Shown piece after piece: positions 1 to 8,244 of a stretch of 64,000 bases of DNA. Under the pieces are notes generated by a model. That model ran no database searches. It had not been told where the DNA came from and worked only from the letters and a program-made list of their open reading frames with translations. The stretch spans positions 175,844 to 239,843 of the forward strand of contig BPIR01000002.1 in assembly GCA_026004215.1 (NCBI GenBank), in the 5' to 3' direction. The translations under genes and the position numbers were made by a program. How positions within the stretch are numbered: position 1 is the first letter of the stretch; each line of letters opens with the position of its first letter. Source of the stretch: Candidatus Binatia bacterium (GTDB lineage Bacteria; Desulfobacterota; Binatia; HRBIN30).

Positions 1-45
1 GCAAAACGGAGCAGAATTGCGGACAAGGAAAGGAGCACCCCAACC

Positions 46-219
46 ATGGCCGGCGGAAAAACGTTCAAGCGCGATCAGAAACGCAGAAAAGAAATGGCGC
101 GCAAGCTCAAGCAAGAAGAGAAAATGCGCAAGCGCCTAGAGCGGCGGGAAGCGAAGAAGAGCGGGTCGGCCCAGGAAGAAGGAGCAGAACCGCTCACCCC
201 AGAGCCGACCACGGAGTAA
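46..219 (+). CDS. Small highly basic charged protein, unknown function
   Basis: Encodes 57 residues, starting MAGGKTFKRDQKRRKEMARK. The first 40 residues are almost all Lys, Arg, Glu and Gln in a pattern that should form one charged helix; the C-terminal 17 residues are acidic and proline-rich (EEGAEPLTPEPTTE). The start is supported by AAAGGAG ending 10 bases before the ATG. There is no signal peptide, membrane segment or cysteine. Similar tiny KRRKE-type proteins are common hypotheticals in deltaproteobacterial genomes, but I know of no assigned function. Nucleic-acid binding is possible from charge alone. It stands by itself, convergent with the beta-helix gene that follows. Confidence 0.7.
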   Translation: MAGGKTFKRDQKRRKEMARKLKQEEKMRKRLERREAKKSGSAQEEGAEPLTPEPTTE

Positions 220-305
220 CCTCGCCCTCCCCGCATGCCACCGGGGAGAGCGAAAGCGTGCCTTTCGCAGTCATTCACTAGCCAAAGCGCGAGAGGAGAG
301 TCTTT

Positions 306-1460
306 TCAGCGAATCGGGTAGTGATAACCCAAATCCACAACACCAATCCGAGTGCACTCTAATTCGGTTCCCGGAGCACAGCCGGGCGGGCAACAGCCGA
401 CCCCAGTGCAGTCCGCCTTGTTGTCCACCTGAATTGTCCGTTGTGCCAAGATCGCCACGAGCTCGGGATCCGTCCCGGGATCGCCCGCATCCATGATGGC
501 ACTACCTCCACGGCACTCGTCGTCCGTGCCCGGGATGCGAAAGCCGTCTGGGCTGCGGGGATCGAGCCAAAACGGATCCACATCGAGATCGTTCGGACCC
601 CGCGGCACGTTGAGAGCGCGGTCGCGGTTGAGGTTGTAGTTGCTGTCCACGCCGACGGTGATGGGGTCAGCGAAAATCCCCAAGGGCGTGTTGGCGATGA
701 AGATGTTGTTGCGAACGAACACGTTCTCTGCGGGGAACTCGGGAGCGCCGGCTGCAAGCCCACTGCCCATGTTGCCGTAGAATGTGTTGTTGACCACCGC
801 TACGTTCGACGCCCCGAGCAAGGCCACGCCGGCGCCGCCGTTGGCGAGGAGCAGGTTGTTCCACACCCGCACCCCGTCGCTTTGCAAGATGCGGATTCCG
901 TCCCGGGTGTTACTGCGAACCACGAGATTCACCAGTGTCAGGTTGGCACTGTCTCGCACCTCGATACCCGCCCGGGCGGCATCGCGCACGGTGAAGCCAT
1001 CCAGTGTCACGTCGCTCACGCCCTCCAAGAGCACTCCGGTCGCCCCACCCCGAGCGTTGATGACCACTTCGCCGGCGGGGAAACCGGTGAGTGCGCCGGT
1101 GATATCCGCAACGATCCGCACCGGACCCGGCAAATCCTCGGCTCCTAAGCGGAAAGGTTCATAGACTCCGGCCGGCACGGCGACGACCGCGCCCGGGGGG
1201 GCGACGCGTACCGTGTCCACGATGCCTCGGCTTCCCGGCAAAACTTGCACCGGAGTTTGCGTCGGCGTGGGAGCAGGCGGGGGGATTGTCCGCGTTGCCG
1301 TAAACGTCGGCTCGCCTGGGCGGAGCGTGCGCGTCGGGGTACGCGTGGGCGTTGCTGGTGTCACGGCCGGGCCACCGTTGCCACCTCCGCCGCAGCCAGC
1401 AAGCAGGGTGAACAGGTAGAGCGCCAAACAGGTTAGACTCCAGGTCATCCGTGCCGGCAT
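306..1460 (-). CDS. Right-handed beta-helix lipoprotein with PT-rich linker
   Basis: A 384-residue exported protein. The start is the ATG at 1460, behind AAAGGA; a longer reading frame begins 27 bases upstream but lacks a ribosome site. Residues 1-23 form a lipoprotein signal (LFTLLAGC). They are followed by a GGGG stretch and a low-complexity Pro/Thr linker (TPTRTPTRT, PTPTQTP, about residues 30-70). The rest shows parallel beta-helix repeats with short N-rich turns (GVRVWNNLLLANGG, VAVVNNTFYGN, NVFVRNNIFIAN) and a Cys-rich tail ending VVDLGYHYPIR. Such proteins are usually surface-anchored carbohydrate-binding or carbohydrate-cleaving proteins; no catalytic site can be named here. Confidence 0.85.
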   Translation of the reverse strand: MPARMTWSLTCLALYLFTLLAGCGGGGNGGPAVTPATPTRTPTRTLRPGEPTFTATRTIPPPAPTPTQTPVQVLPGSRGIVDTVRVAPPGAVVAVPAGVYEPFRLGAEDLPGPVRIVADITGALTGFPAGEVVINARGGATGVLLEGVSDVTLDGFTVRDAARAGIEVRDSANLTLVNLVVRSNTRDGIRILQSDGVRVWNNLLLANGGAGVALLGASNVAVVNNTFYGNMGSGLAAGAPEFPAENVFVRNNIFIANTPLGIFADPITVGVDSNYNLNRDRALNVPRGPNDLDVDPFWLDPRSPDGFRIPGTDDECRGGSAIMDAGDPGTDPELVAILAQRTIQVDNKADCTGVGCCPPGCAPGTELECTRIGVVDLGYHYPIR

Positions 1461-1605
1461 GATCGTTCCTTTCGCCGATGAAGTCACGGACGCCGTTTAG
1501 CCATAGCGGAAAGGGGAAGTCCACCGTTTCTCTGCGGGCGCACTGTTCGCCCGTACGCCAGCACATGCGCCGGCCTCCACCGTGCCCGTGCGCGGCGGTG
1601 CCGAG

Positions 1606-2094
1606 TTACGCATTCGGTACTGGCGGGCGGATCATGTACGTGGTGGTGGCGCGCGCCGCCAATTGGCCGTTGGCCCAAATATCTACCTCGGCGTACGCGC
1701 TCCGCTTGCTCGCCCGCAACACAAACGCTTCGGCGGTGACCACACCGAGCAAGATCGGCTCCAAGTAGTTGATCTTCATCTCGATGGTGAGCAGTACCGT
1801 GCCGGCCTCGTACAGTGTGGCCAGCGCGGCGGCGACAGCCGTATCCGCCAGCCCGAAACTCGCTCCCCCGTGCATCACCCCCGCCGGTTGCATGAGTTGC
1901 TGCCGGTTCTCCAGCTCGAGCCGCGCATAGCCGGTACGAAGCTCGACGACGCGGATGCCGAGCAAGCCGGGGAAAAACCGGTTGTCTTCGTTGAATCGCG
2001 CGGCGATGATACGCGCCGTCTCGGGGTCGAGTGGTGGATAGTCGTACCCGTGCCTTCCCGAGTAAAGCTCTTGTCGCACTCGAATGTTGGCCAT
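1606..2094 (-). CDS. PaaI-type hotdog acyl-CoA thioesterase
   Basis: A 162-residue single-hotdog protein of the PaaI/YbgC thioesterase superfamily, expected to hydrolyse acyl-CoA or aryl-CoA thioesters in the cytoplasm. The diagnostic segment is QPAGVMHGGASFGLADTA, with the HGG loop that positions the substrate and the Asp on the long helix, followed by the MKINYLEP strand. The open frame runs upstream to 2241, but that extension translates an interspersed repeat (GDRPVAPT), so the start is placed at MANIRV (2094). The nearest purine-rich site is AGAGAG. Monocistronic. Substrate cannot be predicted. Confidence 0.8.
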   Translation of the reverse strand: MANIRVRQELYSGRHGYDYPPLDPETARIIAARFNEDNRFFPGLLGIRVVELRTGYARLELENRQQLMQPAGVMHGGASFGLADTAVAAALATLYEAGTVLLTIEMKINYLEPILLGVVTAEAFVLRASKRSAYAEVDIWANGQLAARATTTYMIRPPVPNA

Positions 2095-2206
2095 GAGCGC
2101 GCTCTCTAACCGGGGGCACGGTTGCAAGCCAGCATGCTCGGCCATCTGCGGGCGGCGCCGGTGCGGGCGCTGCTCCATAGAGTCGGCTTCGGAACACCGC
2201 CAGCTT

Positions 2207-2234
2207 GTAGGGGCGACCGGCCGGTCGCCCCTAC
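2207..2234. repeat. 28-bp perfect palindromic interspersed repeat, copy 1
   Basis: GTAGGGGCGACCGG followed directly by its exact reverse complement. An identical copy lies at 61911-61938, and degenerate copies lie at 2280-2307 and 29553-29577. All are in intergenic DNA. It resembles a REP or MITE-type element able to form a stable hairpin. Confidence 0.85.
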
Positions 2235-2279
2235 GCTGCACGATCGTCCCTTCCCTCTCGAGAAAAGTCCCTGGGGCAC

Positions 2280-2307
2280 GTTAGGGGCGACGCTTGTGGC
2301 CGCCCCG
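2280..2307. repeat. Degenerate copy of the GTAGGGGCGACC repeat
   Basis: TTAGGGGCGACGCTTGTGGC followed by CGCCCC. The arms match the palindromic repeat but are separated by the insert GCTTGTG. This is close to the 29553-29577 variant, which has CTTGT between the arms when read on the minus strand. Confidence 0.6.
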
Positions 2308-2328
2308 GTTTCGCCAACGCGCTTTCGC

Positions 2329-2355
2329 TTGACAAGGCACCGGAAGTCGTTTACT
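2329..2355 (+). promoter_or_regulatory. Candidate promoter of the leu operon
   Basis: A perfect TTGACA hexamer (2329-2334) is followed after 15 bases by TTTACT (2350-2355), a four-of-six match to the -10 box. It sits 17 bases before the leader peptide ATG, the spacing expected for a leader transcript. The spacer is shorter than ideal, so the -10 assignment is tentative. Confidence 0.45.
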
Positions 2356-2371
2356 GCCGAGCCTCGTCGCC

Positions 2372-2467
2372 ATGGTTATTTCGAACGTTTCTCGCGGTGC
2401 ATTGGGTTTAGGGTTGCTCGCGGAGCTGTTGCTTCGTCGCCCGCCCGGTGCGCCTGCGGGGACGTGA
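2372..2467 (+). CDS. leuL: leu operon leader peptide
   Basis: A 31-residue reading frame, MVISNVSRGALGLGLLAELL then LRRPPGAPAGT, ending in TGA at 2465-2467. Seven of residues 11-21 are leucine (codons TTG, TTA, TTG, CTC, CTG, TTG, CTT). It lies between the candidate promoter and an intrinsic terminator upstream of leuA, which is the arrangement of attenuation leader peptides. When leucyl-tRNA is scarce, a ribosome should stall within the Leu run and leave 2440-2459 free to pair. No strong Shine-Dalgarno site is visible; GCCGAGCC is the nearest purine-bearing stretch. The role is inferred from position and composition. Confidence 0.8.
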   Translation: MVISNVSRGALGLGLLAELLLRRPPGAPAGT

Positions 2468-2525
2468 ATTGTTGAAACGAAACCGCAGGACGCCACGGGC
2501 GGGAGGCACTGCCCGTGGCGTTTTT
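2440..2525 (+). terminator. Transcription attenuator of the leu operon
   Basis: The terminator has a perfect 10-bp stem, CGCCACGGGC (2491-2500) with GCCCGTGGCG (2511-2520), a 10-base loop and then TTTTTATTT. The competing structure is nested: CCCGCCC (2440-2446) pairs with GGGCGGG (2497-2503), and CCTGCGG (2453-2459) pairs with CCGCAGG (2483-2489). The outer pair consumes the terminator's 5' arm, so the two folds exclude each other. A ribosome at the leader stop codon would cover 2453-2480 and favour termination. leuA begins at 2618. Confidence 0.85.
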
Positions 2526-2617
2526 ATTTGCGCCGCGGGCAACTCCCCCCGGCGGTGCGCCGAGCGGTTTTGCATGGTGGGTGAATCGAAACCAAAGAAG
2601 AGAAGGGAGTACGAAAG

Positions 2618-4171
2618 ATGATGCAGCAGGATCCGAACGTTGTCAGGATCTTCGACACCACGTTGCGCGACGGCGAGCAATCGCCGGGCGCCAGCATGAA
2701 TGTGGAAGAAAAAGTGCTGGTGGCACGCCAACTCGAACGGTTGGGCGTGGATGTCATCGAAGCCGGGTTTGCGGCTTCCTCGCCAGGGGATTTCGAGGCA
2801 GTGGCGAAAGTAGCGGAGACGGTTTCTCGGCCGGTGGTCCTGAGCCTAGCGCGCACGCGCGAGCACGATATCGTGCAGGCCATTCGGGCAGTGGAAAAGG
2901 CACGTCACCCGGGGATCCACGTGTTCATCGCGACGTCGGACTTGCACCTCGAACGCAAGCTCATGATGAGCCGCCAAGAGGTGCTGGACGCAGCCTGCTG
3001 GGCCGTGGAGTACTGCCGGAAATATCTGGATTACGTAGAGTTCTCGGCCGAAGATGCGTCACGGTCGGATTGGGATTACCTGGTGCAAGTCTTCAGCGAG
3101 GTGATCCGCTGCGGGGCCTCCGTAGTCAATGTGCCGGATACCACCGGCTATGCGGTGCCGGAAGAATTCGGTGCGTTGTTTCGGTACCTCATCGAGCATA
3201 CGCCGGGTAGCGACCGTGTCGTCTGGAGCGCTCACTGTCACAACGATCTCGGCATGGCCGTGGCCAATTCTTTGGCCGCGGTGCGCAACGGCGCTCGTCA
3301 GGTGGAGTGCACAGTGAACGGGATCGGGGAGCGTGCGGGCAATACCTCGCTCGAAGAAGTGGTCATGGCGATCCACACCCGCAATGACTTCTTCCAGGTG
3401 CGCACAAATATCGTCACCGAGCAAATCTACCAGACGAGCCGCTTGCTCTCGCAGATCACCGGGCTGGTCGTTCCGGTGAACAAACCCATCGTGGGAGACA
3501 ACGCATTTGCACACGAGGCCGGCATCCATCAGGACGGGGTTTTGAAGGACAAGCTGACGTACGAGATCATGCGCCCCGAATCCATTGGCCTGCCCAGCAA
3601 CAAACTCGTGCTGGGCAAACATTCCGGTCGCCATGCCTTTGCGGAGCGGCTGAAGGAGCTTGGGGTAGACATTTACGGCGTGGACATGAACAAAGCGTTC
3701 GCCAAGTTCAAAGAGTTGGCGGACCGCAAGAAGTTCGTGTACGACGAGGACATCCTCGCCATCGTCACCGAAGAAGCGGTGCGCGGGCCGGACTATTTGG
3801 AACTCCTCGAACTGGATGTCGCTGCGGCCACGCATGCCGTGCCCCGAGCACAGGTGCGCTTGCGGGTGGATGGAACGGTCAAGCAAGGCGCTGCTGAAGG
3901 GGACGGCATGGTGGACGCGTGCTTCAAGGCCATTGCGGACGTGGTTGGAGTGCAACCTCGACTCGAACGGTACGCGGTGAAGGCAATTACCGGTGGCACG
4001 GATGCCATGGGTGAAGTTTCCTGCCTGATCAGTGTGGACGGGGTCACGGCCACGGGCCAGGGAGCACACACGGACATTGTCCACGCCAGCGCACTCGCCT
4101 ATGTGAACGCGCTCAACAAAATTCAAAATCGCCGCACGCGCTATCGCCAGATCTCCGGCGAGGAACCGTGA
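2618..4171 (+). CDS. leuA: 2-isopropylmalate synthase
   Basis: A 517-residue enzyme condensing acetyl-CoA with 2-oxoisovalerate, the first committed step of leucine synthesis. The TIM-barrel starts with IFDTTLRDGEQSPGASM, holding the catalytic Arg and metal Asp. HCHNDLGMAVANS supplies the metal-binding His pair, GIGERAGNTSLEE is also present, and HEAGIHQDGVLK marks the subdomain junction. The C-terminal 130 residues match the regulatory (leucine feedback) domain, so this is full-length type 1 LeuA. AAGGGAG lies 8 bases before the first ATG; a second ATG follows immediately. First structural gene of leuA-leuB-usg-truA, behind the leader attenuator. Confidence 0.97.
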   Translation: MMQQDPNVVRIFDTTLRDGEQSPGASMNVEEKVLVARQLERLGVDVIEAGFAASSPGDFEAVAKVAETVSRPVVLSLARTREHDIVQAIRAVEKARHPGIHVFIATSDLHLERKLMMSRQEVLDAACWAVEYCRKYLDYVEFSAEDASRSDWDYLVQVFSEVIRCGASVVNVPDTTGYAVPEEFGALFRYLIEHTPGSDRVVWSAHCHNDLGMAVANSLAAVRNGARQVECTVNGIGERAGNTSLEEVVMAIHTRNDFFQVRTNIVTEQIYQTSRLLSQITGLVVPVNKPIVGDNAFAHEAGIHQDGVLKDKLTYEIMRPESIGLPSNKLVLGKHSGRHAFAERLKELGVDIYGVDMNKAFAKFKELADRKKFVYDEDILAIVTEEAVRGPDYLELLELDVAAATHAVPRAQVRLRVDGTVKQGAAEGDGMVDACFKAIADVVGVQPRLERYAVKAITGGTDAMGEVSCLISVDGVTATGQGAHTDIVHASALAYVNALNKIQNRRTRYRQISGEEP

Positions 4172-4196
4172 GCGGCGAATGTAGGGGAGGCAGCGG

Positions 4197-5300
4197 GTGC
4201 GGATACTGATTTTGCCTGGGGATGGGATTGGCCCGGAGGTCACTGCTCAGGCGCAACGCGCCTTGGAACGATGTGCCGAGCTGTTCGGCTTTGCCTTGGA
4301 GTTCGAAACCGCCATCATCGGCGGCGCCGCGATCGACCGCTTCGGCGAGCCTTTGCCAGAGGCCGCTCTGGAGGCGGCCCGCCAGTGCGATGCTGTGCTG
4401 TTGGGCGCCGTGGGCGGGCCGAAGTGGGACGATCCGCAAGCTCCTGTTCGCCCGGAACAAGCCTTGCTGGGCTTGCGCAAGGAACTGGGATTGTATGCGA
4501 ACTTGCGGCCCGTCAAACCGTTCCCCGAGTTGCTCGAGGCCTCGCCTCTCAAAGCCGAGGTGATTCGAGGAGTGGACTTGGTGGTCGTACGCGAACTCAC
4601 CGGAGGCATTTACTTTGGCCGGCCCAGCGAGCGTCGCACCGGGTCGCACGGGCGCGAAGCTCTGGACACGATGATTTACACGGAGCAGGAAATTGCGCGC
4701 CTCATGCGCACTGCATTCAGTTTGGCCCGCCAGCGCCGCGGTCGCTTGGCCTCGGTGGACAAAGCCAATGTGCTGTCGTCTTCCCGCTTGTGGCGCGAGG
4801 TCGCCCACGAAGTGCGACGGGAATTCCCCGACGTCGCTTACGAGGACGTGTTGGTGGATGCCATGGCCATGCACCTCTTGCGCCGCCCCCGCGACTTCGA
4901 CGTCATCGCCACCGAGAATTTGTTTGGCGATATTCTCACCGACGAAGCCTCGATGCTTGCCGGCTCTATGGGGCTGCTTCCTTCCGCATCGCTCGGCGAG
5001 GCGAGGAACTCGCTGGGCTTGCCCCGCGGCCTTTACGAACCGATCCACGGCAGTGCGCCCGACATTGCCGGGCAAGACAAGGCCAATCCGCTGGCGGCGA
5101 TTCTCTCAGCGGCCATGTTGCTACGCCATTCGCTGGGGCAAGAGGCCGCAGCCCGCGCGGTAGAACGAGCGGTGGGCACAGTCGTCGCGCGCGGACTACG
5201 GACGGCTGACCTCACGCAGCCCGGTTGCTCAGTGGTGGGCTGCGCCGCAATGGGCGCAGCCGTGGTCGAGGCGATCGCAGCGCGCCACCCGCAAACATGA
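4197..5300 (+). CDS. leuB: 3-isopropylmalate dehydrogenase
   Basis: A 367-residue NAD-dependent decarboxylating dehydrogenase, the third leucine-specific step. Visible are [12 protein letters not shown] at the N-terminus, the substrate-binding Arg residues in [17 protein letters not shown], the [10 protein letters not shown] motif, and the metal Asp cluster VDAMAMHL then [18 protein letters not shown] start behind AGGGGAGG; the gap to leuA is 25 bases. The stop overlaps the next start as ATGA, implying translational coupling. The isomerase genes leuC and leuD are absent from this window. Confidence 0.97.
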   Translation: MRILILPGDGIGPEVTAQAQRALERCAELFGFALEFETAIIGGAAIDRFGEPLPEAALEAARQCDAVLLGAVGGPKWDDPQAPVRPEQALLGLRKELGLYANLRPVKPFPELLEASPLKAEVIRGVDLVVVRELTGGIYFGRPSERRTGSHGREALDTMIYTEQEIARLMRTAFSLARQRRGRLASVDKANVLSSSRLWREVAHEVRREFPDVAYEDVLVDAMAMHLLRRPRDFDVIATENLFGDILTDEASMLAGSMGLLPSASLGEARNSLGLPRGLYEPIHGSAPDIAGQDKANPLAAILSAAMLLRHSLGQEAAARAVERAVGTVVARGLRTADLTQPGCSVVGCAAMGAAVVEAIAARHPQT

Positions 5301-6337
5301 AAAAATCCGCTTGGAACGTTGCGGTAATTGGGGCCACAGGCACGGTGGGCCGGGAAATTGTCGCCGTGCTGGCTCAGCGCGGGTTTCCGTTCCAGCGCTT
5401 GCGTTTGTTTGCCAGCAGCGCCTCCGCGGGTCAGGAAGTGGACGAAGCCGACGTTCGGGTCGAAGAGCTACGCTCCGAGACCGATCTCGCGGGTCTGGAT
5501 TTGGTGTTTTTGGCCTGCCCGCAGGACGTCGCACGCTCGTGGAGGGAACGGGCGGTGGCTGCAGGCACATTCGTGATCGACTTGAGCGCGGCTGGCGGCG
5601 AGCGGCAAGACGATATTCTCGTTGTTCCTGAAGTCAACGCCGGTGACTTGGCTAAGGCACGCGAGCGGCGCGCCGTGGCCAGCCCTGACCCTGCGGCCAT
5701 CGCGCTGAGTGTCGTAGTGCATCCGCTACGGCAGTGTGCCTCCTTGAGAGGGATATTGGCCACCGTGTTGGACCCCCTATCCCTCGCAGGCCGGCGCGGC
5801 GTCGACCTTTTGGAGCACGAAGTGCATGCGTTGTTGAGTGGTGCCGAGCCAGATGAACCGGAGTTGTTTCCGCAGCGCGTGGCGTTCAACGTGATGCCGC
5901 TGGCCGGCGGGGGTCGAGCCCCTTTGCGATGCGCAGCACCGGAAGACATCGTCGCCGCACAGGTACGAGCCGTTTTAGCGGCTCCGACACTGCCGATCGG
6001 CGTCACGCGCGTGTCGGTGCCGGTGTTTTACGGGATGGCCGTCGTCGCCGAAGTGCTGCTGGAAACGCCTGTCGAAGCCAGTCGCATCGAGGAACAACTG
6101 CGTACTGCACCGGGGATTTTGTTGGCGAGCGCCACTGCCGCGGCTTTCGAGTCGCTTTTGCCCCTGCCGACTCCAGCGACGTTGGTCGGTAGCGATGCGA
6201 CCCACGTGGCTTGCGTCCACGTGCGGCAGGAAGTTCCGTCCGTACGCTTGTGGATTGCGCTCGACAACACTCGTAAGGGATCGGCTTTGAACGCCGTACA
6301 AATTGCTGAACTGCTCGCGCGCGACTACCTAGCATGA
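5297..6337 (+). CDS. usg: Aspartate-semialdehyde dehydrogenase homologue (USG-1-like), active site lost
   Basis: A 346-residue member of the Asd family with the N-terminal NADP fold ([15 protein letters not shown]) and the dimerisation domain. The catalytic NPNCS/T motif is replaced by SPDPA at residues 129-133, so the nucleophilic Cys is Pro132. The catalytic His region, normally VFVGHS, reads VFYGMA. It should therefore not catalyse aspartyl-phosphate reduction. In gammaproteobacteria the Cys-less paralogue Usg also lies between leuB/asd and truA, and that synteny is kept here. Function of the family is unclear. Coupled to leuB by a 4-base overlap; truA follows after 3 bases. A functional asd is not in this window. 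Confidence 0.85.
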   Translation: MKKSAWNVAVIGATGTVGREIVAVLAQRGFPFQRLRLFASSASAGQEVDEADVRVEELRSETDLAGLDLVFLACPQDVARSWRERAVAAGTFVIDLSAAGGERQDDILVVPEVNAGDLAKARERRAVASPDPAAIALSVVVHPLRQCASLRGILATVLDPLSLAGRRGVDLLEHEVHALLSGAEPDEPELFPQRVAFNVMPLAGGGRAPLRCAAPEDIVAAQVRAVLAAPTLPIGVTRVSVPVFYGMAVVAEVLLETPVEASRIEEQLRTAPGILLASATAAAFESLLPLPTPATLVGSDATHVACVHVRQEVPSVRLWIALDNTRKGSALNAVQIAELLARDYLA

Positions 6338-6340
6338 CGC

Positions 6341-7100
6341 ATGCGCTATAGGCTGTGGGTGCAGTACGAGGGCACAGCGTTTGCGGGCTGGCAACTGCAA
6401 CCGCGCGGTCGTACCGTTCAAGGAGAGCTGGAACGCGCGCTGGCAAGCCTGACCGGCCAGGCCGTGCGCGTGTTCGCTGCCGGCCGAACCGATGCAGGTG
6501 TTCACGCTTCGGGACAGGTCGTGAGTTTTTGCCTCGACCGCGCTTGGGCTCCGGAGGTCCTGGCGCGCGCACTGAACGCTGTGACGGCGGACGACCTTGC
6601 GGTGCTAGCGGCCGATGTGGTGCCGGACGACTTTCATCCGCGCAAATGGGCGGTGAGCCGCACCTACACGTATCGGATTTGGAACGATCGGGTGGCCAGT
6701 CCGTTCTGGCGCCGGTACGCGTGGCACGTGGCCCCTCCCCTCGACCTAGCTGCCATGCAACACGCCGCCGGGCAGATTTGCGGCGAGCACGACTTTTCTG
6801 CATTCCGTGCTAGCGGCTGCGAGGCCGCGCACCCGGTCCGTCGAGTGCTGGAAAGCACGCTATTTCGGGAGGGGAAACTGATCGTTTACCGCATCGAGGC
6901 CAATGGCTTCCTCCGACACATGGTGCGCAACATCGTCGGCACGCTGGTGGAAGTGGGCTTAAAAAAGCGACCGCCAGCCGGACATCGCGCACTTGCTCGC
7001 CATGCGCGATCGCAAGCTGGCAGGACCCACGGCCCCGGCCCACGGCCTTTGTCTGACTTCAGTTCGCTATCCCGAGCCGCTGATCCACCCCTGGGCGTGA
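6341..7100 (+). CDS. truA: tRNA pseudouridine(38-40) synthase, frameshifted near the C-terminus
   Basis: TruA converts uridines 38-40 of tRNA anticodon stems to pseudouridine. The first 207 residues are intact and include [15 protein letters not shown] with the catalytic Asp, SRTYTYRI and [14 protein letters not shown]. After the AAAAAA run at 6961-6966 the frame runs into unrelated sequence to 7297. The expected TruA C-terminus ([20 protein letters not shown], then [13 protein letters not shown]) continues one base out of frame and stops at 7100. Removing one A restores a normal-length protein, so this is either an assembly error, a real mutation, or a site for transcriptional slippage. Last gene of the leu operon. 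Confidence 0.85.
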
Positions 7101-7284
7101 ACGGACAAGTTGCACGCCGGCGCTGCGAACAAACCATGACCAGCCACATTTTTAGGCCTCGACACGGCTGCGGCCGTAATACCTCGAACACACGAGGCAC
7201 CACGGCCGTACCCGCCGCATTACGACGAGAGCTTGGGTTTTCTCCGCGCAGTCTGACGGAGTGGTGCGTTGCGGTTCCTCGAAA

Positions 7285-8133
7285 TCAAAGGAGGTAGGTC
7301 AAACCAAGACCAATACCCCACTCCGGCGAGGCCAGGCGGCCAACCATGCCCGTCGGGCGAACGAGCAACCGGTCCGAAAAGTGCAAATCCACACCCGGCC
7401 ACACGGTGAGGTCCACGTTGCGGAATCCCCCTTGATGAAACACGCGGATCACCGTTTCCCCGCGGAGCGTGTAAAAGTCACTGCCTTTGAGAAACAAGGT
7501 CCAACTGTTGTTGAACACGTCGGGCACATCACCGCTGAAAAACTCGTACCCAATTTGGCCTCCGAAGCCGATACGCTTCCAGGTAAGGCGCCCGCCCACA
7601 AAGGGGTTCAAGCCAACCTCGTCCGTGCCGAACTCTTTGTTTTTTGCCCCTGACGGCAAAGAGACCTGTACTCCCGCCGTCCATTTGATCAGGTCGCCAT
7701 AGGGCTGCACGAACTTACCATACAGTTGCACGTCGCCCATGTCTTCCTTGGTTTGCTTTTGGCCCGCCACGGTACGCGTTTCGATGTACCCAGGCAGCAG
7801 GAAACCAATTTCGGAGTTGTTGGAGAGGCCGTAAGAGCCAATCAGGTTGAACACGCCTCCGTCGCTTTCGATCTCTTGGCGGCGGACCTGTGGGGGCTTC
7901 GGGATCCGAAAACCAATCAGATTGATTCGGGCTCCTTCATCGTCCTGAATTTTGAATCCCTGTACCTCCAGCCGAAAGCGCCCTGCGTCCACCGTCACGG
8001 GATCCACGATAAAGCTTCGGAATGAGCGCTCTTTGCCGCTGAGTTCCACGGCGTGCACCGGCGATCCGGCAAATGCGGCCACCGCGATGACCCCAATTCC
8101 GATCCCAACCCTCCGCCAAACTGCATCACCCAT
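7285..8133 (-). CDS. Outer-membrane beta-barrel protein, putative channel or transporter
   Basis: A 282-residue exported protein with a cleavable signal (GIGVIAVAAFAGSPVHA) and AAGGAGGGG before the ATG. The mature part is a run of alternating amphipathic strands (LRLEVQGF-type, GVQVSLPSG, FGGQIGYEFF) and ends in GIGLGLTYLL, typical of an outer-membrane barrel. It looks like the transporter-like proteins once called MetA-pathway of phenol degradation, but the resemblance is general. Separated by 111 bases from recN upstream; probably its own unit or a distal gene of nadK-recN. Confidence 0.7.
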   Translation of the reverse strand: MGDAVWRRVGIGIGVIAVAAFAGSPVHAVELSGKERSFRSFIVDPVTVDAGRFRLEVQGFKIQDDEGARINLIGFRIPKPPQVRRQEIESDGGVFNLIGSYGLSNNSEIGFLLPGYIETRTVAGQKQTKEDMGDVQLYGKFVQPYGDLIKWTAGVQVSLPSGAKNKEFGTDEVGLNPFVGGRLTWKRIGFGGQIGYEFFSGDVPDVFNNSWTLFLKGSDFYTLRGETVIRVFHQGGFRNVDLTVWPGVDLHFSDRLLVRPTGMVGRLASPEWGIGLGLTYLL

Positions 8134-8244
8134 CGCTACCCCTCCTTGCTACGTCGGCCCGCGCGCCGCGTCCGCCGCTGACGGCGCGGACGGTGTGCGG
8201 ACTTTTATTTGGGTCCCGATGCTATGCCGTTGCACGCAAAGTTG

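Noticed and set aside
441..1148. 235-codon plus-strand reading frame
   Set aside because: Antisense shadow of the beta-helix lipoprotein, which has a signal peptide, ribosome site and family repeats; the plus-strand product has none.
2095..2241. N-terminal extension of the hotdog thioesterase
   Set aside because: The added residues (GDRPVAPT) are a translation of the 28-bp palindrome and have no family match; MANIRV is the natural start.
6961..6967. A-AAA-AAG slippery heptamer in truA as a programmed -1 frameshift
   Set aside because: The heptamer is in the right phase, but a -1 shift leads to the wrong frame. The TruA C-terminus needs one base skipped (or one A lost), so dnaX-type frameshifting does not explain it.
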